A stretch of 64,000 nt of DNA from Marinomonas atlantica (GTDB lineage: Bacteria > Pseudomonadota > Gammaproteobacteria > Pseudomonadales > Marinomonadaceae): positions 310,001 through 374,000 of the forward strand of contig NZ_LTAW01000002.1 in assembly GCF_001639725.1 (NCBI RefSeq), in the 5' to 3' direction. Shown here piece by piece: positions 38,972 to 48,504 of the stretch (positions are counted from its first letter, which is position 1; the number at the start of each line of letters is the position of its first letter). The position numbers and the translations under genes were made by a program. The notes beneath the pieces were generated by a model that saw only the letters and a program-made list of their open reading frames with translations, had not been told where the DNA came from and did no database searches.

Positions 38972-40042
38972 ATGTTTAAGTACGTATTACCTGCATCCCT
39001 TTTATTATCCGTATCAGCTTTTGCACAAACTCAAGTTGTCACCTCGGTGAAGCCTGTGTCTATGATTGTGTCAGCCATTGGTGGTGAGCATATAGAAGTG
39101 CAACAACTTGTTAGTAACCAGGCATCTCCTCATGATTTTGCTATGCGACCTTCTGATCTACGAAAACTTGATCAAGCCGATTTAGTTGTTTGGGTCGGAG
39201 AATCCCTTGAAACCTTTATGGAAAAGCCGTTAGCGAACCTTTCCGCTAAAAAAGATCTAGAGTGGATGGCATTAAATGATGCTTTCCTGCGTGAATTTGG
39301 TGACAAAGAAGCGCACAACCATGATGAACATCACGAAGGCCATGACCATGATGAACATCACGAAGATCATGACCAAGATGAACATCATGAAGACCACGAC
39401 CATGATGAACATCATGAAGACCACGACCATGATGAACATCATGAAGACCACGACCAGGATGAGCATCACGAAGACCACGACCAGGATGAGCATCACGAAG
39501 AGCACGGGCATGAAGGTCACGATCACTCAGGCACCGATCCACATGTGTGGTTAGATCCGGTTAATGCGAAAGTTTTGGCAAAAGCCGTCACTGAGCAACT
39601 GATTTCAATCGATCCAGAGCACAAGCAGGATTACCAAACGAATTTCCAAGCCTTTATGAGTAGCGTAGAGCACGCAGATCATGATGTTGCTGAGCGATTA
39701 GCTGATGTCGCAGATGTGCCGTATTTCGTGTTCCATGAAGCTTACGGCTATTTTGAAAATCATTATGGGTTGAACAACAAAGGCGCCATTGCACTCAGTC
39801 CGGAGCGTAAGCCAGGCGCAAAAACTGTAGCGCATATTCGAGAAGAAATTGAAGAGCACAACGTTTCTTGTGTCTTCAGTGAGCCTCAATTCAGTCCTGC
39901 GATCGTCGAGACATTGATCGATGGAACCGATGTTAAAACGGCGGTACTTGATCCGCTAGGTACCAATATTGAGCTAGGTGCCGACAGCTACGCGATGTTC
40001 TTAACGGGTTTGGCAGACCAGTACATTTCTTGCCTTAAATAA
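38972..40042 (+). CDS. znuA: Zinc ABC transporter substrate-binding protein with extended His/Asp-rich loop
   Basis: 356-residue periplasmic zinc-binding protein of the ZnuA group. A signal peptide ends at AFA-QTQ (~19). Metal ligands are expected at His in SNQASPHDFAMRPSD, His in GTDPHVWLDPVNAK, His in FVFHEAYGYF and Asp near the C-terminus (LDPLGTNIELG). Between the first two lies an unusually long flexible loop (~114-185) made almost entirely of H, D and E in near-perfect 9-residue repeats, thought in ZnuA to capture or sense zinc. I start at the ATG at 38972; a TTG seven codons earlier overlaps the promoter region. znuB and znuC are not in the window. Confidence 0.93.
   Translation: MFKYVLPASLLLSVSAFAQTQVVTSVKPVSMIVSAIGGEHIEVQQLVSNQASPHDFAMRPSDLRKLDQADLVVWVGESLETFMEKPLANLSAKKDLEWMALNDAFLREFGDKEAHNHDEHHEGHDHDEHHEDHDQDEHHEDHDHDEHHEDHDHDEHHEDHDQDEHHEDHDQDEHHEEHGHEGHDHSGTDPHVWLDPVNAKVLAKAVTEQLISIDPEHKQDYQTNFQAFMSSVEHADHDVAERLADVADVPYFVFHEAYGYFENHYGLNNKGAIALSPERKPGAKTVAHIREEIEEHNVSCVFSEPQFSPAIVETLIDGTDVKTAVLDPLGTNIELGADSYAMFLTGLADQYISCLK
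39317..39502 (+). repeat. 27-base tandem repeat inside znuA
   Basis: About six full copies plus a partial first copy of a 27-base unit encoding HDHDEHHED variants (39341-39502 for the full copies). Copies 3 and 4 are identical, and the last two share the CAGGATGAG variant, a sign of recent slippage. Confidence 0.9.
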
Positions 40043-40051
40043 TCGACTCAT

Positions 40052-40085
40052 GAACGTCTACCAATCACGGTAGGCGTTCTGCATT
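40052..40085 (+). terminator. Weak terminator after znuA
   Basis: Eleven-base-pair stem GAACGTCTACC / GGTAGGCGTTC with one G-U pair and a 6-base loop; the following sequence has only a short T tract. Confidence 0.5.
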
Positions 40086-40129
40086 TGCCTCTGTATAATG
40101 GCGTCATATTCATCAGTTCGAGTTGACCC

Positions 40130-41983
<1,854 letters not shown>

Positions 41984-41984
<1 letters not shown>

Positions 41985-42568
41985 TGGATACGCAGTTTCT
42001 AGCGCAATACGCAGAGCTTGAGCAAGGCAATGTGTTGATGAAAAAACTGCCGTTTTTAAAACTGGCCATTTTTGATGTGGATGGCGTGTTGACGGACGGT
42101 GGTTTGTACTTTGATGGCAACGGCGAGATGATTAAACGCTTCAATGTCAAAGATGGTGTAGCGTTGAAACTGTTGCCACAGTGGGGTGTAGATGTGGCGG
42201 TGATTACCGCAAAAGACTCTGCACCTTTGCGTAAGCGAATGTCGGATCTTGGCATCAAACACGTTTACTACGGCTGTCATGATAAAGCAGCAGCGTTTGA
42301 TGATTTGATGAAAACACTAAAGCTTGAGCCCGAGCAAGTGGCTTATGTGGGTGATGACGTCATTGATTTACAAGTGATGCCGAAAATAGGTGTGTCTTTG
42401 TGTCCTAACGATGCGCATATTCTTTTGCAGCGCCATTGTGATATTTGCTTACATAAAACGGGTGGGCAAGGGGTTGCTCGAGAAGTGGCTGACTTAATTC
42501 TAGCGACACGAATGGACCTTGAAGCGGCTTATGAGCTTGCCAAGCGGCCTGAATTTGAGAAAAAGTAA
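41984..42568 (+). CDS. kdsC: Kdo-8-phosphate phosphatase
   Basis: 194-residue HAD-superfamily phosphatase hydrolysing Kdo 8-phosphate. The catalytic aspartates are Asp31 and Asp33 in IFDVDGVLTDGG. RFNVKDGVALKLL (~52-64), VITAKDSAPLRKRMSDLG (~74-91; Lys where many have Arg) and VAYVGDDVIDLQVM (~120-133) make up the remaining HAD motifs. KdsC forms tetramers without a cap domain, consistent with the length. Start and stop overlap or nearly touch its neighbours, so it is translationally coupled. Confidence 0.93.
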
Positions 42569-42569
42569 T

Positions 42570-43340
42570 ATGAATTTACCTCCGTTCCATATTGTCGTAC
42601 CGGCGCGATACGCATCGCAGCGATTTCCGCAGAAAATGCTGGCTGATTTGGCAGGCAAGCCAGTCGTGCAATGGGTTTATGAGCTGGCACTTAAAGCAGG
42701 TGCTGAGTCGGTGACCATTGCCACCGATCACGAATCGATCTTTGCTGCGGCGAAAGCGTTTGGTGCGGACGCCGTGATGACACGAGACGACCATGAAAAC
42801 GGTACTGAACGTCTGGCAGAAGTCGCTATGCTTAAGGGATGGTCTGGCGATGAGATCGTTGTTAATGTACAAGGCGATGAACCACTGTTGCCGATTGCGC
42901 TGATTCAGGATGCAGTTCGTGCCCTTGCCGAAGATGATGAATCTGAAATGGCGACCGTGGCGTGTCCCATTCATCGTCCAGAAGATATCTTCAATCCAAG
43001 TGTGGTGAAAGTTGTATGTGACGCCAAAGGCCGCGCCTTGTATTTTAGTCGTGCCACCATGCCTTGGGATCGCGATGGCTTTGCTCAAGAACCTAACGTT
43101 ATCAGTGATGGTTATCCGGCTCTGCGCCACGTGGGTCTGTATGTGTATCGCGTGTCTTTGCTTGATCGCTACGCCCACATGCCGATGTCGCCACTTGAAA
43201 AGTGGGAAAAACTAGAGCAACTAAGGTTCCTACACCAAGGAATTAAGGTTCAGGTAGCGGTTACACAAGAGCTTCCACCGCATGGTGTGGATACACCAGA
43301 AGACCTTCAGGCGCTGACTCAAAAACTGTCTTCGCAGTAG
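42570..43340 (+). CDS. kdsB: CMP-Kdo synthetase (3-deoxy-manno-octulosonate cytidylyltransferase)
   Basis: 256-residue nucleotidyltransferase activating Kdo with CTP, the last step before transfer to lipid A or capsule. The N-terminal nucleotide-binding signature is VVPARYASQRFPQKMLADLA (~8-27), the metal/CTP segment is VNVQGDEPLLPI (~94-105) and the sugar-binding part is LYFSRATMPWDRDG (~150-163). Length matches KdsB (~250). The ATG at 42570 follows the kdsC stop by one base, which makes it a better start than the in-frame upstream codon at 42519. Confidence 0.93.
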   Translation: MNLPPFHIVVPARYASQRFPQKMLADLAGKPVVQWVYELALKAGAESVTIATDHESIFAAAKAFGADAVMTRDDHENGTERLAEVAMLKGWSGDEIVVNVQGDEPLLPIALIQDAVRALAEDDESEMATVACPIHRPEDIFNPSVVKVVCDAKGRALYFSRATMPWDRDGFAQEPNVISDGYPALRHVGLYVYRVSLLDRYAHMPMSPLEKWEKLEQLRFLHQGIKVQVAVTQELPPHGVDTPEDLQALTQKLSSQ

Positions 43341-43349
43341 GAGTAACTT

Positions 43350-44093
43350 GTGAGATTCAAGACATACGCATTGCTTGCAGTTTGGTTTGTCTTGGTCGCT
43401 TTCTTGGCGGTTGGACTGTATGTTCCTCTGCACTATTGGTCGCCTCAGCTGCGTGGGCTAATGCCTCAGGGCGTTAGCTTGATGCAAGTTTCTGGTCATT
43501 GGTGGTCTGGCCGCGCAGCATTGTCCGTTCCTTATTTAAAAGAACCTGCTTTGTTAAGCTGGACCACTGCTGGTTTTTTGTCTCCCATCTCGTGGCAACT
43601 TAATCATCCGAAAATAATGGGCTATGGCAAATTTAAGCCTGAACTGTCTGGTTTAAGTCTTTGGATAGAGGGCCTAAGTGCTCAAGCAAGCGCTTTAAAC
43701 CCCGTGCTAGCAAAGCAGGGGATAGAACTGTCTGGTCAACCCATCACCGTGAGTCGTTGGTACAGTGATTATGTTTGGCAAGATCATACTTTTGATGCTT
43801 TTAAAGTTCAGGCCAATTGGCCTGAAGGGAACATCCGGTACCCAGCAGGAAATCGAGAGATTGAAGCACCAGTTAAGCAATGGCAATTGCATGGCTATTT
43901 GTCAGAGCAAGAACCTGTCGTCTCACTGCGCTCTTTGCAGGGAAGTGAATTGCTTGAGATAAAGTTGTTATCGACTCATGCATTAGAAGTGACTGTAATG
44001 CCAGAACTGATCGAGTCTCTGGGTCAACGTTGGCCTGGAAAAAAAGAGTATCCGGCATTTGTTGTAGTACGGCCCTTGAATGAGCTAAGGTAA
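43350..44093 (+). CDS. gspN: Type II secretion system protein N
   Basis: 247-residue inner-membrane-anchored protein fitting the GspN family: a single N-terminal helix (~6-27, YALLAVWFVLVAFLAVGLYV) and a periplasmic domain. Family-like pieces are QVSGHWWSGRA (~46-56), with the tryptophan-rich pattern, LSWTTAGFLSPISWQL (~68-83) and the C-terminal GQRWPGK. GspN is a non-essential accessory of type II secretion found in some systems and has no known enzymatic role. It starts with GTG, 9 bases after kdsB, so it may be transcribed from the Kdo operon. gspC is 103 bases downstream with its own likely promoter. Confidence 0.75.
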   Translation: MRFKTYALLAVWFVLVAFLAVGLYVPLHYWSPQLRGLMPQGVSLMQVSGHWWSGRAALSVPYLKEPALLSWTTAGFLSPISWQLNHPKIMGYGKFKPELSGLSLWIEGLSAQASALNPVLAKQGIELSGQPITVSRWYSDYVWQDHTFDAFKVQANWPEGNIRYPAGNREIEAPVKQWQLHGYLSEQEPVVSLRSLQGSELLEIKLLSTHALEVTVMPELIESLGQRWPGKKEYPAFVVVRPLNELR

Positions 44094-44126
44094 TAATCAT
44101 TTCATGAAATCCTAGGTGCGATTTTC

Positions 44127-44158
44127 TTGCATTATATTACCTATTTGTTGAGTATAAT
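44127..44158 (+). promoter_or_regulatory. Likely gspC promoter
   Basis: A perfect TATAAT at 44153-44158 lies 39 bases upstream of the gspC start. TTGCAT at 44127 is the nearest -35-like hexamer, with 20 bases spacing instead of 17, so the -10 assignment is firmer than the -35. Confidence 0.4.
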
Positions 44159-44196
44159 GGGCAACTCATCCTCTAAACCTTCATTAGGTTGTACTT

Positions 44197-45030
44197 GTGC
44201 CTTGGAAATCTGTTGAAAAATATGCTGTTAGGCTAATTATTCTTGCAGCTGTAACAGCTATCGCTGTTGCAGTGGGTGCAAGTGTTGCTCGATGGTACTT
44301 TCCGGCAACGGCTTTTTCATTGGCTACTCCTTCAAATGTCACGTCAGCATTAGATTCCCCTGCAATAAAGCTGAACGCTGAATTATTTGGTGCTGTTCCT
44401 ATTGCACAACAAGCACTAAAGCCAACCCAGCTTAAATTGTCTTTAGTGGGTGTGTTGCCAAGTCAAGATCCAACCGATGGCGTTGCAATAATACGTTCGC
44501 CTAGTGTTTCTGATGCTACTTATGATGTCGGTGCAGAACTCATGCCAGGTGTAAGGTTAGTTGGAGTTTATGATGATTATGTCGTGATTGATCGTGCAGG
44601 GAAAATGGAGTCGTTGTTTTTAGTGAATACATCTGACGATGATCCTAATAATGCGTTATTTGTGAGTACTGATACTGTTCAGCAAACCCTAGTTGATGAA
44701 AGTCATCAAACGAATGTCGTGATAGCGGGAAAACAAAGTGCAGAAGAACGATGGAAGTCAGCCTCCCAAGCATTTTTGGATCAGCCAAAAGCGTTTCTAG
44801 AGGACGTAGGCGTCACTATGACGAGTGAAGGGTATCAATTAAATCAGGGTAATGTATTGAGTCAATTTGGTTTACAACCAGGCGATAAAATTGTGTCGGT
44901 AAATGGCGTATTACTGAATGATGCGACACCGAGTGTTGAGGCAATGAAAACGTTGCGCAACGCTGAAAGTTTGCGTGTTGAAGTTGAACGCAAAGGCAAG
45001 CGCTTCATTATGAATGTTTCAACCCACTAA
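44197..45030 (+). CDS. gspC: Type II secretion system protein C
   Basis: 277-residue inner-membrane protein linking the assembly platform to the GspD secretin. It has a short cytoplasmic tail, one membrane helix (~12-34), the homology region (~68-140: LKLSLVGVLPSQDPTDGVAI, then VGAELMPGVRLVGVYDDYVV) and a C-terminal PDZ-like domain (~200-275: NVLSQFGLQPGDKIVSVNGV). This domain order is diagnostic for PDZ-type GspC. The start codon is GTG. It opens the main gsp operon; gspD follows after 10 bases. Confidence 0.93.
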   Translation: MPWKSVEKYAVRLIILAAVTAIAVAVGASVARWYFPATAFSLATPSNVTSALDSPAIKLNAELFGAVPIAQQALKPTQLKLSLVGVLPSQDPTDGVAIIRSPSVSDATYDVGAELMPGVRLVGVYDDYVVIDRAGKMESLFLVNTSDDDPNNALFVSTDTVQQTLVDESHQTNVVIAGKQSAEERWKSASQAFLDQPKAFLEDVGVTMTSEGYQLNQGNVLSQFGLQPGDKIVSVNGVLLNDATPSVEAMKTLRNAESLRVEVERKGKRFIMNVSTH

Positions 45031-45040
45031 AGGATAAACC

Positions 45041-46936
45041 ATGGTGCCTCTGGCGATTAGAAAACTCATTACGGCTTGGTTTTGCGTGATTGCTCTGGGA
45101 GCAAGTATCAGCGTGGCGCAAACGTGGCAAGTGAATTTACAGCAGGCTGACATCGGTGTGTTTATTCAGCAAGTGTCAAAAATGACGGGTAAAAGCTTTA
45201 TTATCGATCCTCGAGTGAAAGGTAAAGTCAGTGTTATTTCCAGTCAGGAGCTGAGCGAAGAGGCGGTGTACCATCTTTTGCTGTCGGTGTTGCGTGTGCA
45301 TGGGTTTGCTGCGGTAGAAACATCCGATGGCGTAAAAGTTGTACCGCAAAATATTGCTAAACAGAGCGGTGTGAATTTTGATAGTCAAGGCATCGCTGCC
45401 GGGGGCTTGTTGGTTACACGCATGATTCCTGTGAAGCAGGCGACAGCCTCGGAATTGGTACCTATTCTACGTCCTTTGATCCCTCAGTACGGTCACCTTG
45501 CGGCTGTAGACAGCGTCAATGCACTGATTATCAGTGATCACGCCGATAATATTGGTGAGCTAGAGGCGCTGATTGAGCGATTGGATAATTCCAATGATGG
45601 TGCTGTTAGAGTGGTAGGTCTTAATCATGCTTGGGCAAATGATATTTTAGATTTACTGACTGAGCTTAATAGCGGCTCTATCGGTTCTGATAAACAATCT
45701 TCCTCTGCAATACTCAGTACCAAAGTCATCGCAGATGATCGTACCAATCGTATGGTACTCAAGGGGGAAGCAGAAGATATTGAGTCGTTAGCTCAATTGA
45801 TTCAACAATTGGATACGCCAACAAAATCTTCCAGTCGCTTATCTGTTATTCCGCTTCGCTATGCGGACGCGCCAAAAACGGCTGAATTAATCAGTGGCTT
45901 AATGGGAGTAAATGGCTTGACGGAAGGCAGTGCGAACCAAACTATTTATGTTAAAGCAGATGAGGACTTGAATGCCTTAGTCATCCGTGCAAATCCTAAT
46001 GTGTTGGTTGATATACAGTCTGTTTTAAAAGAATTGGATGTGCCGCGTGCGCAAGTATTGGTAGAAGCTATTATCGCGGAAGTGACCATGGATGATGCGG
46101 AAGCATTTGGATTTCAGTGGCTTTTCGGTGATGTGTCGGATTCCTCTTCCCCTGTCTTTGGGACAAATTTTAATGCCGCTGGAAATAGTATTACGGAGAT
46201 TGCAACGGGGATAGCAACAGGGCGTCCGACGTTGAGTAATGGTTTAACAGCAGCAGGAATCCGCTTTAACAGTAATGGCGACTTAAATTTAGCGGGCATT
46301 TTGCAGGCCATTGAAAGTAACTCTAATGCTAACTTGCTTTCGACACCCAAAATCATGACGCTCGATAACCAGACCTCTAAAATCCTAGTGGGTGAGACCC
46401 GTCCGTTTCAAACTGGTGGTTACGCCGACAGTAGTAGTAATGCGTTCGTCACCACGACCCGTGAAGACATAGGTCTGACGTTAGAAGTCACACCGCATAT
46501 TAATGCCGGCGATGAAGTCCGTATGGAAGTATTACAGATTGTTGAAGCCGCATCAGCAGAGCCCAGTTCGCTTGGTACGATTACCACGAAACGAGAAATT
46601 TCAACCACCGTGATCGCTGGCAATCGTCGCACTATCGTGCTTGGTGGGTTGATTGAAGATAACGTCATAGAAGTACAGCAGAAGGTACCATTGTTGGGGG
46701 ATCTACCTGTCATCGGCGCTTTGTTTCGCAGTACTTCTCATGAGAATCAAAAGAAAAATTTGCTGGTATTCATTCGTCCAACCATTCTACGGTCTCAGCA
46801 AGATATGCAGCAGGTGACGGATGATAAATTCAATGCATTTCGCAGTATTGAAATCTCCCAAGGGTTTCCGGTATCACGTCCAGAGGCACTAAATGATCGT
46901 TTCGATGCCCCCTACAGTACTAACAAAGAGCCTTAG
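45041..46936 (+). CDS. gspD: Type II secretion system secretin
   Basis: 631-residue outer-membrane secretin forming the exit pore. A signal peptide ends near SVA-QTW (~28). The N0 domain follows (~30-105, FIIDPRVKGKVSVIS), then three N1-N3 repeats (~125-340, each with an LxxLIxxLD-type end) and the secretin core (~345-590), in which NLLSTPKIMTLDNQTSKILV and VPLLGDLPVIGALFRSTSHE are hallmark segments. A short C-terminal tail (~40 residues) follows, where a pilotin-binding S-domain would sit. No pilotin gene is seen here. Length is normal (~650). Confidence 0.95.
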   Translation: MVPLAIRKLITAWFCVIALGASISVAQTWQVNLQQADIGVFIQQVSKMTGKSFIIDPRVKGKVSVISSQELSEEAVYHLLLSVLRVHGFAAVETSDGVKVVPQNIAKQSGVNFDSQGIAAGGLLVTRMIPVKQATASELVPILRPLIPQYGHLAAVDSVNALIISDHADNIGELEALIERLDNSNDGAVRVVGLNHAWANDILDLLTELNSGSIGSDKQSSSAILSTKVIADDRTNRMVLKGEAEDIESLAQLIQQLDTPTKSSSRLSVIPLRYADAPKTAELISGLMGVNGLTEGSANQTIYVKADEDLNALVIRANPNVLVDIQSVLKELDVPRAQVLVEAIIAEVTMDDAEAFGFQWLFGDVSDSSSPVFGTNFNAAGNSITEIATGIATGRPTLSNGLTAAGIRFNSNGDLNLAGILQAIESNSNANLLSTPKIMTLDNQTSKILVGETRPFQTGGYADSSSNAFVTTTREDIGLTLEVTPHINAGDEVRMEVLQIVEAASAEPSSLGTITTKREISTTVIAGNRRTIVLGGLIEDNVIEVQQKVPLLGDLPVIGALFRSTSHENQKKNLLVFIRPTILRSQQDMQQVTDDKFNAFRSIEISQGFPVSRPEALNDRFDAPYSTNKEP

Positions 46937-47036
46937 CTTTTATAAGTAAAATTAACATCTTACATCGAATTTAATGTCAGCGCAGTGTCAATTAAGCAAA
47001 AAAAATGTACTATATGTGTGCTTATTTCGACGTACT

Positions 47037-47079
47037 AGGGAAGTGGACGACGTAAGTTATGTTATTGCTTCCCTTTTTT
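47037..47079 (+). terminator. Terminator-like hairpin between gspD and the TraF-like gene
   Basis: Stem AGGGAAG / CTTCCCT with a 24-base loop and a T6 run straight behind, 25 bases before the next start codon. It could end the gspCD message or act as an attenuator in the TraF-like leader. Confidence 0.5.
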
Positions 47080-47103
47080 CATTTTTCTCGGAGATGTTAC
47101 ACA

Positions 47104-48399
47104 ATGAAAAAAACGCTAATTATTGCAGGAAGCTTGGCGTGTAGTGCAGTTTTTGCTGCCCCGGTTTCTCAACCTTTTGGTTCCAGCTTTACTCTTGGTT
47201 CAAGTGCTAATCCAGCTTCTTTAACGACAGCTTTGGGTAATCCTGCTGCTTCATATTTTATGGTTAACTCAGAAGAAGAGGATAACTTTCGCACGGGAAT
47301 CGTTGGTCCTATTGGTTTTGGTTACGAGGTAGGACAAGTTGACTCGCTAGAAGATAAAATTGATGAGCTTGATAAAATTTTAGATGTGCAAGTAACGTCC
47401 GTTGCTCAAGCTCTGTCTTTGCAAAACCAGGCTAATCAATTGATTGCGCAAATGGGTAGAGATGCAAACCTTAAAGTAATGATGGGAACTCCAATTCCAG
47501 TATTTCCTATTATCTACAAAACAGATAATGGCGGCACTTTTATGTTGGATTTATCTGTATCAGCTGTTGCAAAAGCACATTTTCTTGATGACGATATAGA
47601 CATCAACCTAGTAGCACTTAAGCTGGAAACAAATTCATCTTTGTACGCTAAGTCGGGCGTTGATTTGAATCTTGGGTTGGGCTACTCAGATGCTGTTTAT
47701 AGTAGTGATGCTGGCACATTGGTGTTGGGTGGTAAATTAAACGCTCACAGTGTGACGTTGGGTAAGGCTTTACTACACCTAGAATCAACCAATGATGATA
47801 CAGAAGATGCTTTTTCAGATGCTTTTTCAGAACAACAAGAAACCAGCATGGATTTCGGTTTAGATCTAGGGGCTATTTGGGCATCAGAACATTATCAAGT
47901 AGGTATTCAAGGTACCAACTTAAATGAGCCAACATTTGCTTATTCTGAACTACCAAGTAATTGCTCTGCTGAATTACCAGTTGACCAACCAAGCTGTAAT
48001 GCAGCACTCGAATTTAACCAAAAGGGCGACTTGTCTCTTAAAGAAGAGTACACCATGGAGCGTCAGTTTACGGTTGAAGCAGCGACTCATGTCTTTAATC
48101 GACAGTTGTCTCTAGCAGCAAGCTATGAATTAAATGAAGTCGCTGACCTTGTGGGCGATAAATACCAGTGGGCAACGGTTTCTACTTCATATTATAGTAA
48201 GAGTTCTTTTATTCCTGCGGTTCGTTTGGGATATAAAAAGAATATGACAGGCTCTGAACTTAGCTATGCAATGTTTGGTGCAACACTGTTTAAACGTCTG
48301 AATCTTGATTTGGCTTATGGGCTTGAAAAAGTCAAGATTGATGGTGATGAGCAGCCACGTAGTCTTTACTTTAGTGCTGGGATTGAAAGCGCATTTTAA
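47104..48399 (+). CDS. TraF-like predicted outer-membrane protein inside the gsp operon
   Basis: 431-residue protein with a signal peptide (cut near VFA-APV, ~19) resembling the TraF_2 family often annotated 'conjugal transfer protein TraF'. Family-like parts: a start with FTLGSSANPASLTTALGNPA (~38-57), a helical segment (~90-128) and a C-terminal barrel-like region of amphipathic strands that ends with Phe (SAGIESAF). This is the terminal aromatic expected of beta-barrel outer-membrane proteins. No conjugation gene is nearby. It sits between gspD and gspE with spacer DNA and a hairpin on each side, so it is probably an independent unit. The start at 47104 has GGAGATG upstream. A role in type II secretion is unproven. 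Confidence 0.7.
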   Translation: MKKTLIIAGSLACSAVFAAPVSQPFGSSFTLGSSANPASLTTALGNPAASYFMVNSEEEDNFRTGIVGPIGFGYEVGQVDSLEDKIDELDKILDVQVTSVAQALSLQNQANQLIAQMGRDANLKVMMGTPIPVFPIIYKTDNGGTFMLDLSVSAVAKAHFLDDDIDINLVALKLETNSSLYAKSGVDLNLGLGYSDAVYSSDAGTLVLGGKLNAHSVTLGKALLHLESTNDDTEDAFSDAFSEQQETSMDFGLDLGAIWASEHYQVGIQGTNLNEPTFAYSELPSNCSAELPVDQPSCNAALEFNQKGDLSLKEEYTMERQFTVEAATHVFNRQLSLAASYELNEVADLVGDKYQWATVSTSYYSKSSFIPAVRLGYKKNMTGSELSYAMFGATLFKRLNLDLAYGLEKVKIDGDEQPRSLYFSAGIESAF

Positions 48400-48441
48400 G
48401 AATGTGTTTAGCGGTATAAATTCTGCATTTATATCTCAGTA

Positions 48442-48486
48442 GCAGGGAGATGCATGGTATAAATATTTACTAAGTGTGCTCCCTGC
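48442..48486 (+). repeat. Inverted repeat upstream of gspE
   Basis: GCAGGGAG / CTCCCTGC, perfect eight-base arms separated by 29 bases, ending 18 bases before the gspE start codon. Possible regulatory hairpin controlling gspE-M. Confidence 0.4.
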
Positions 48487-48504
48487 ACCACTAAGGTTTA
48501 ACTC

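Noticed and set aside
39317..39502. Tandem repeats as a possible CRISPR array
   Set aside because: The repeat has no spacers, keeps the reading frame of znuA and encodes its His-rich loop.
39246..39554. Open frames on both strands and in other frames through the znuA repeat
   Set aside because: They are produced by the 27-base low-complexity repeat, encode monotonous peptides and have no ribosome sites.
47104..48399. TraF-like gene as evidence of a conjugative element
   Set aside because: No relaxase, coupling protein, pilus or mobility genes occur nearby; the family name is historical.
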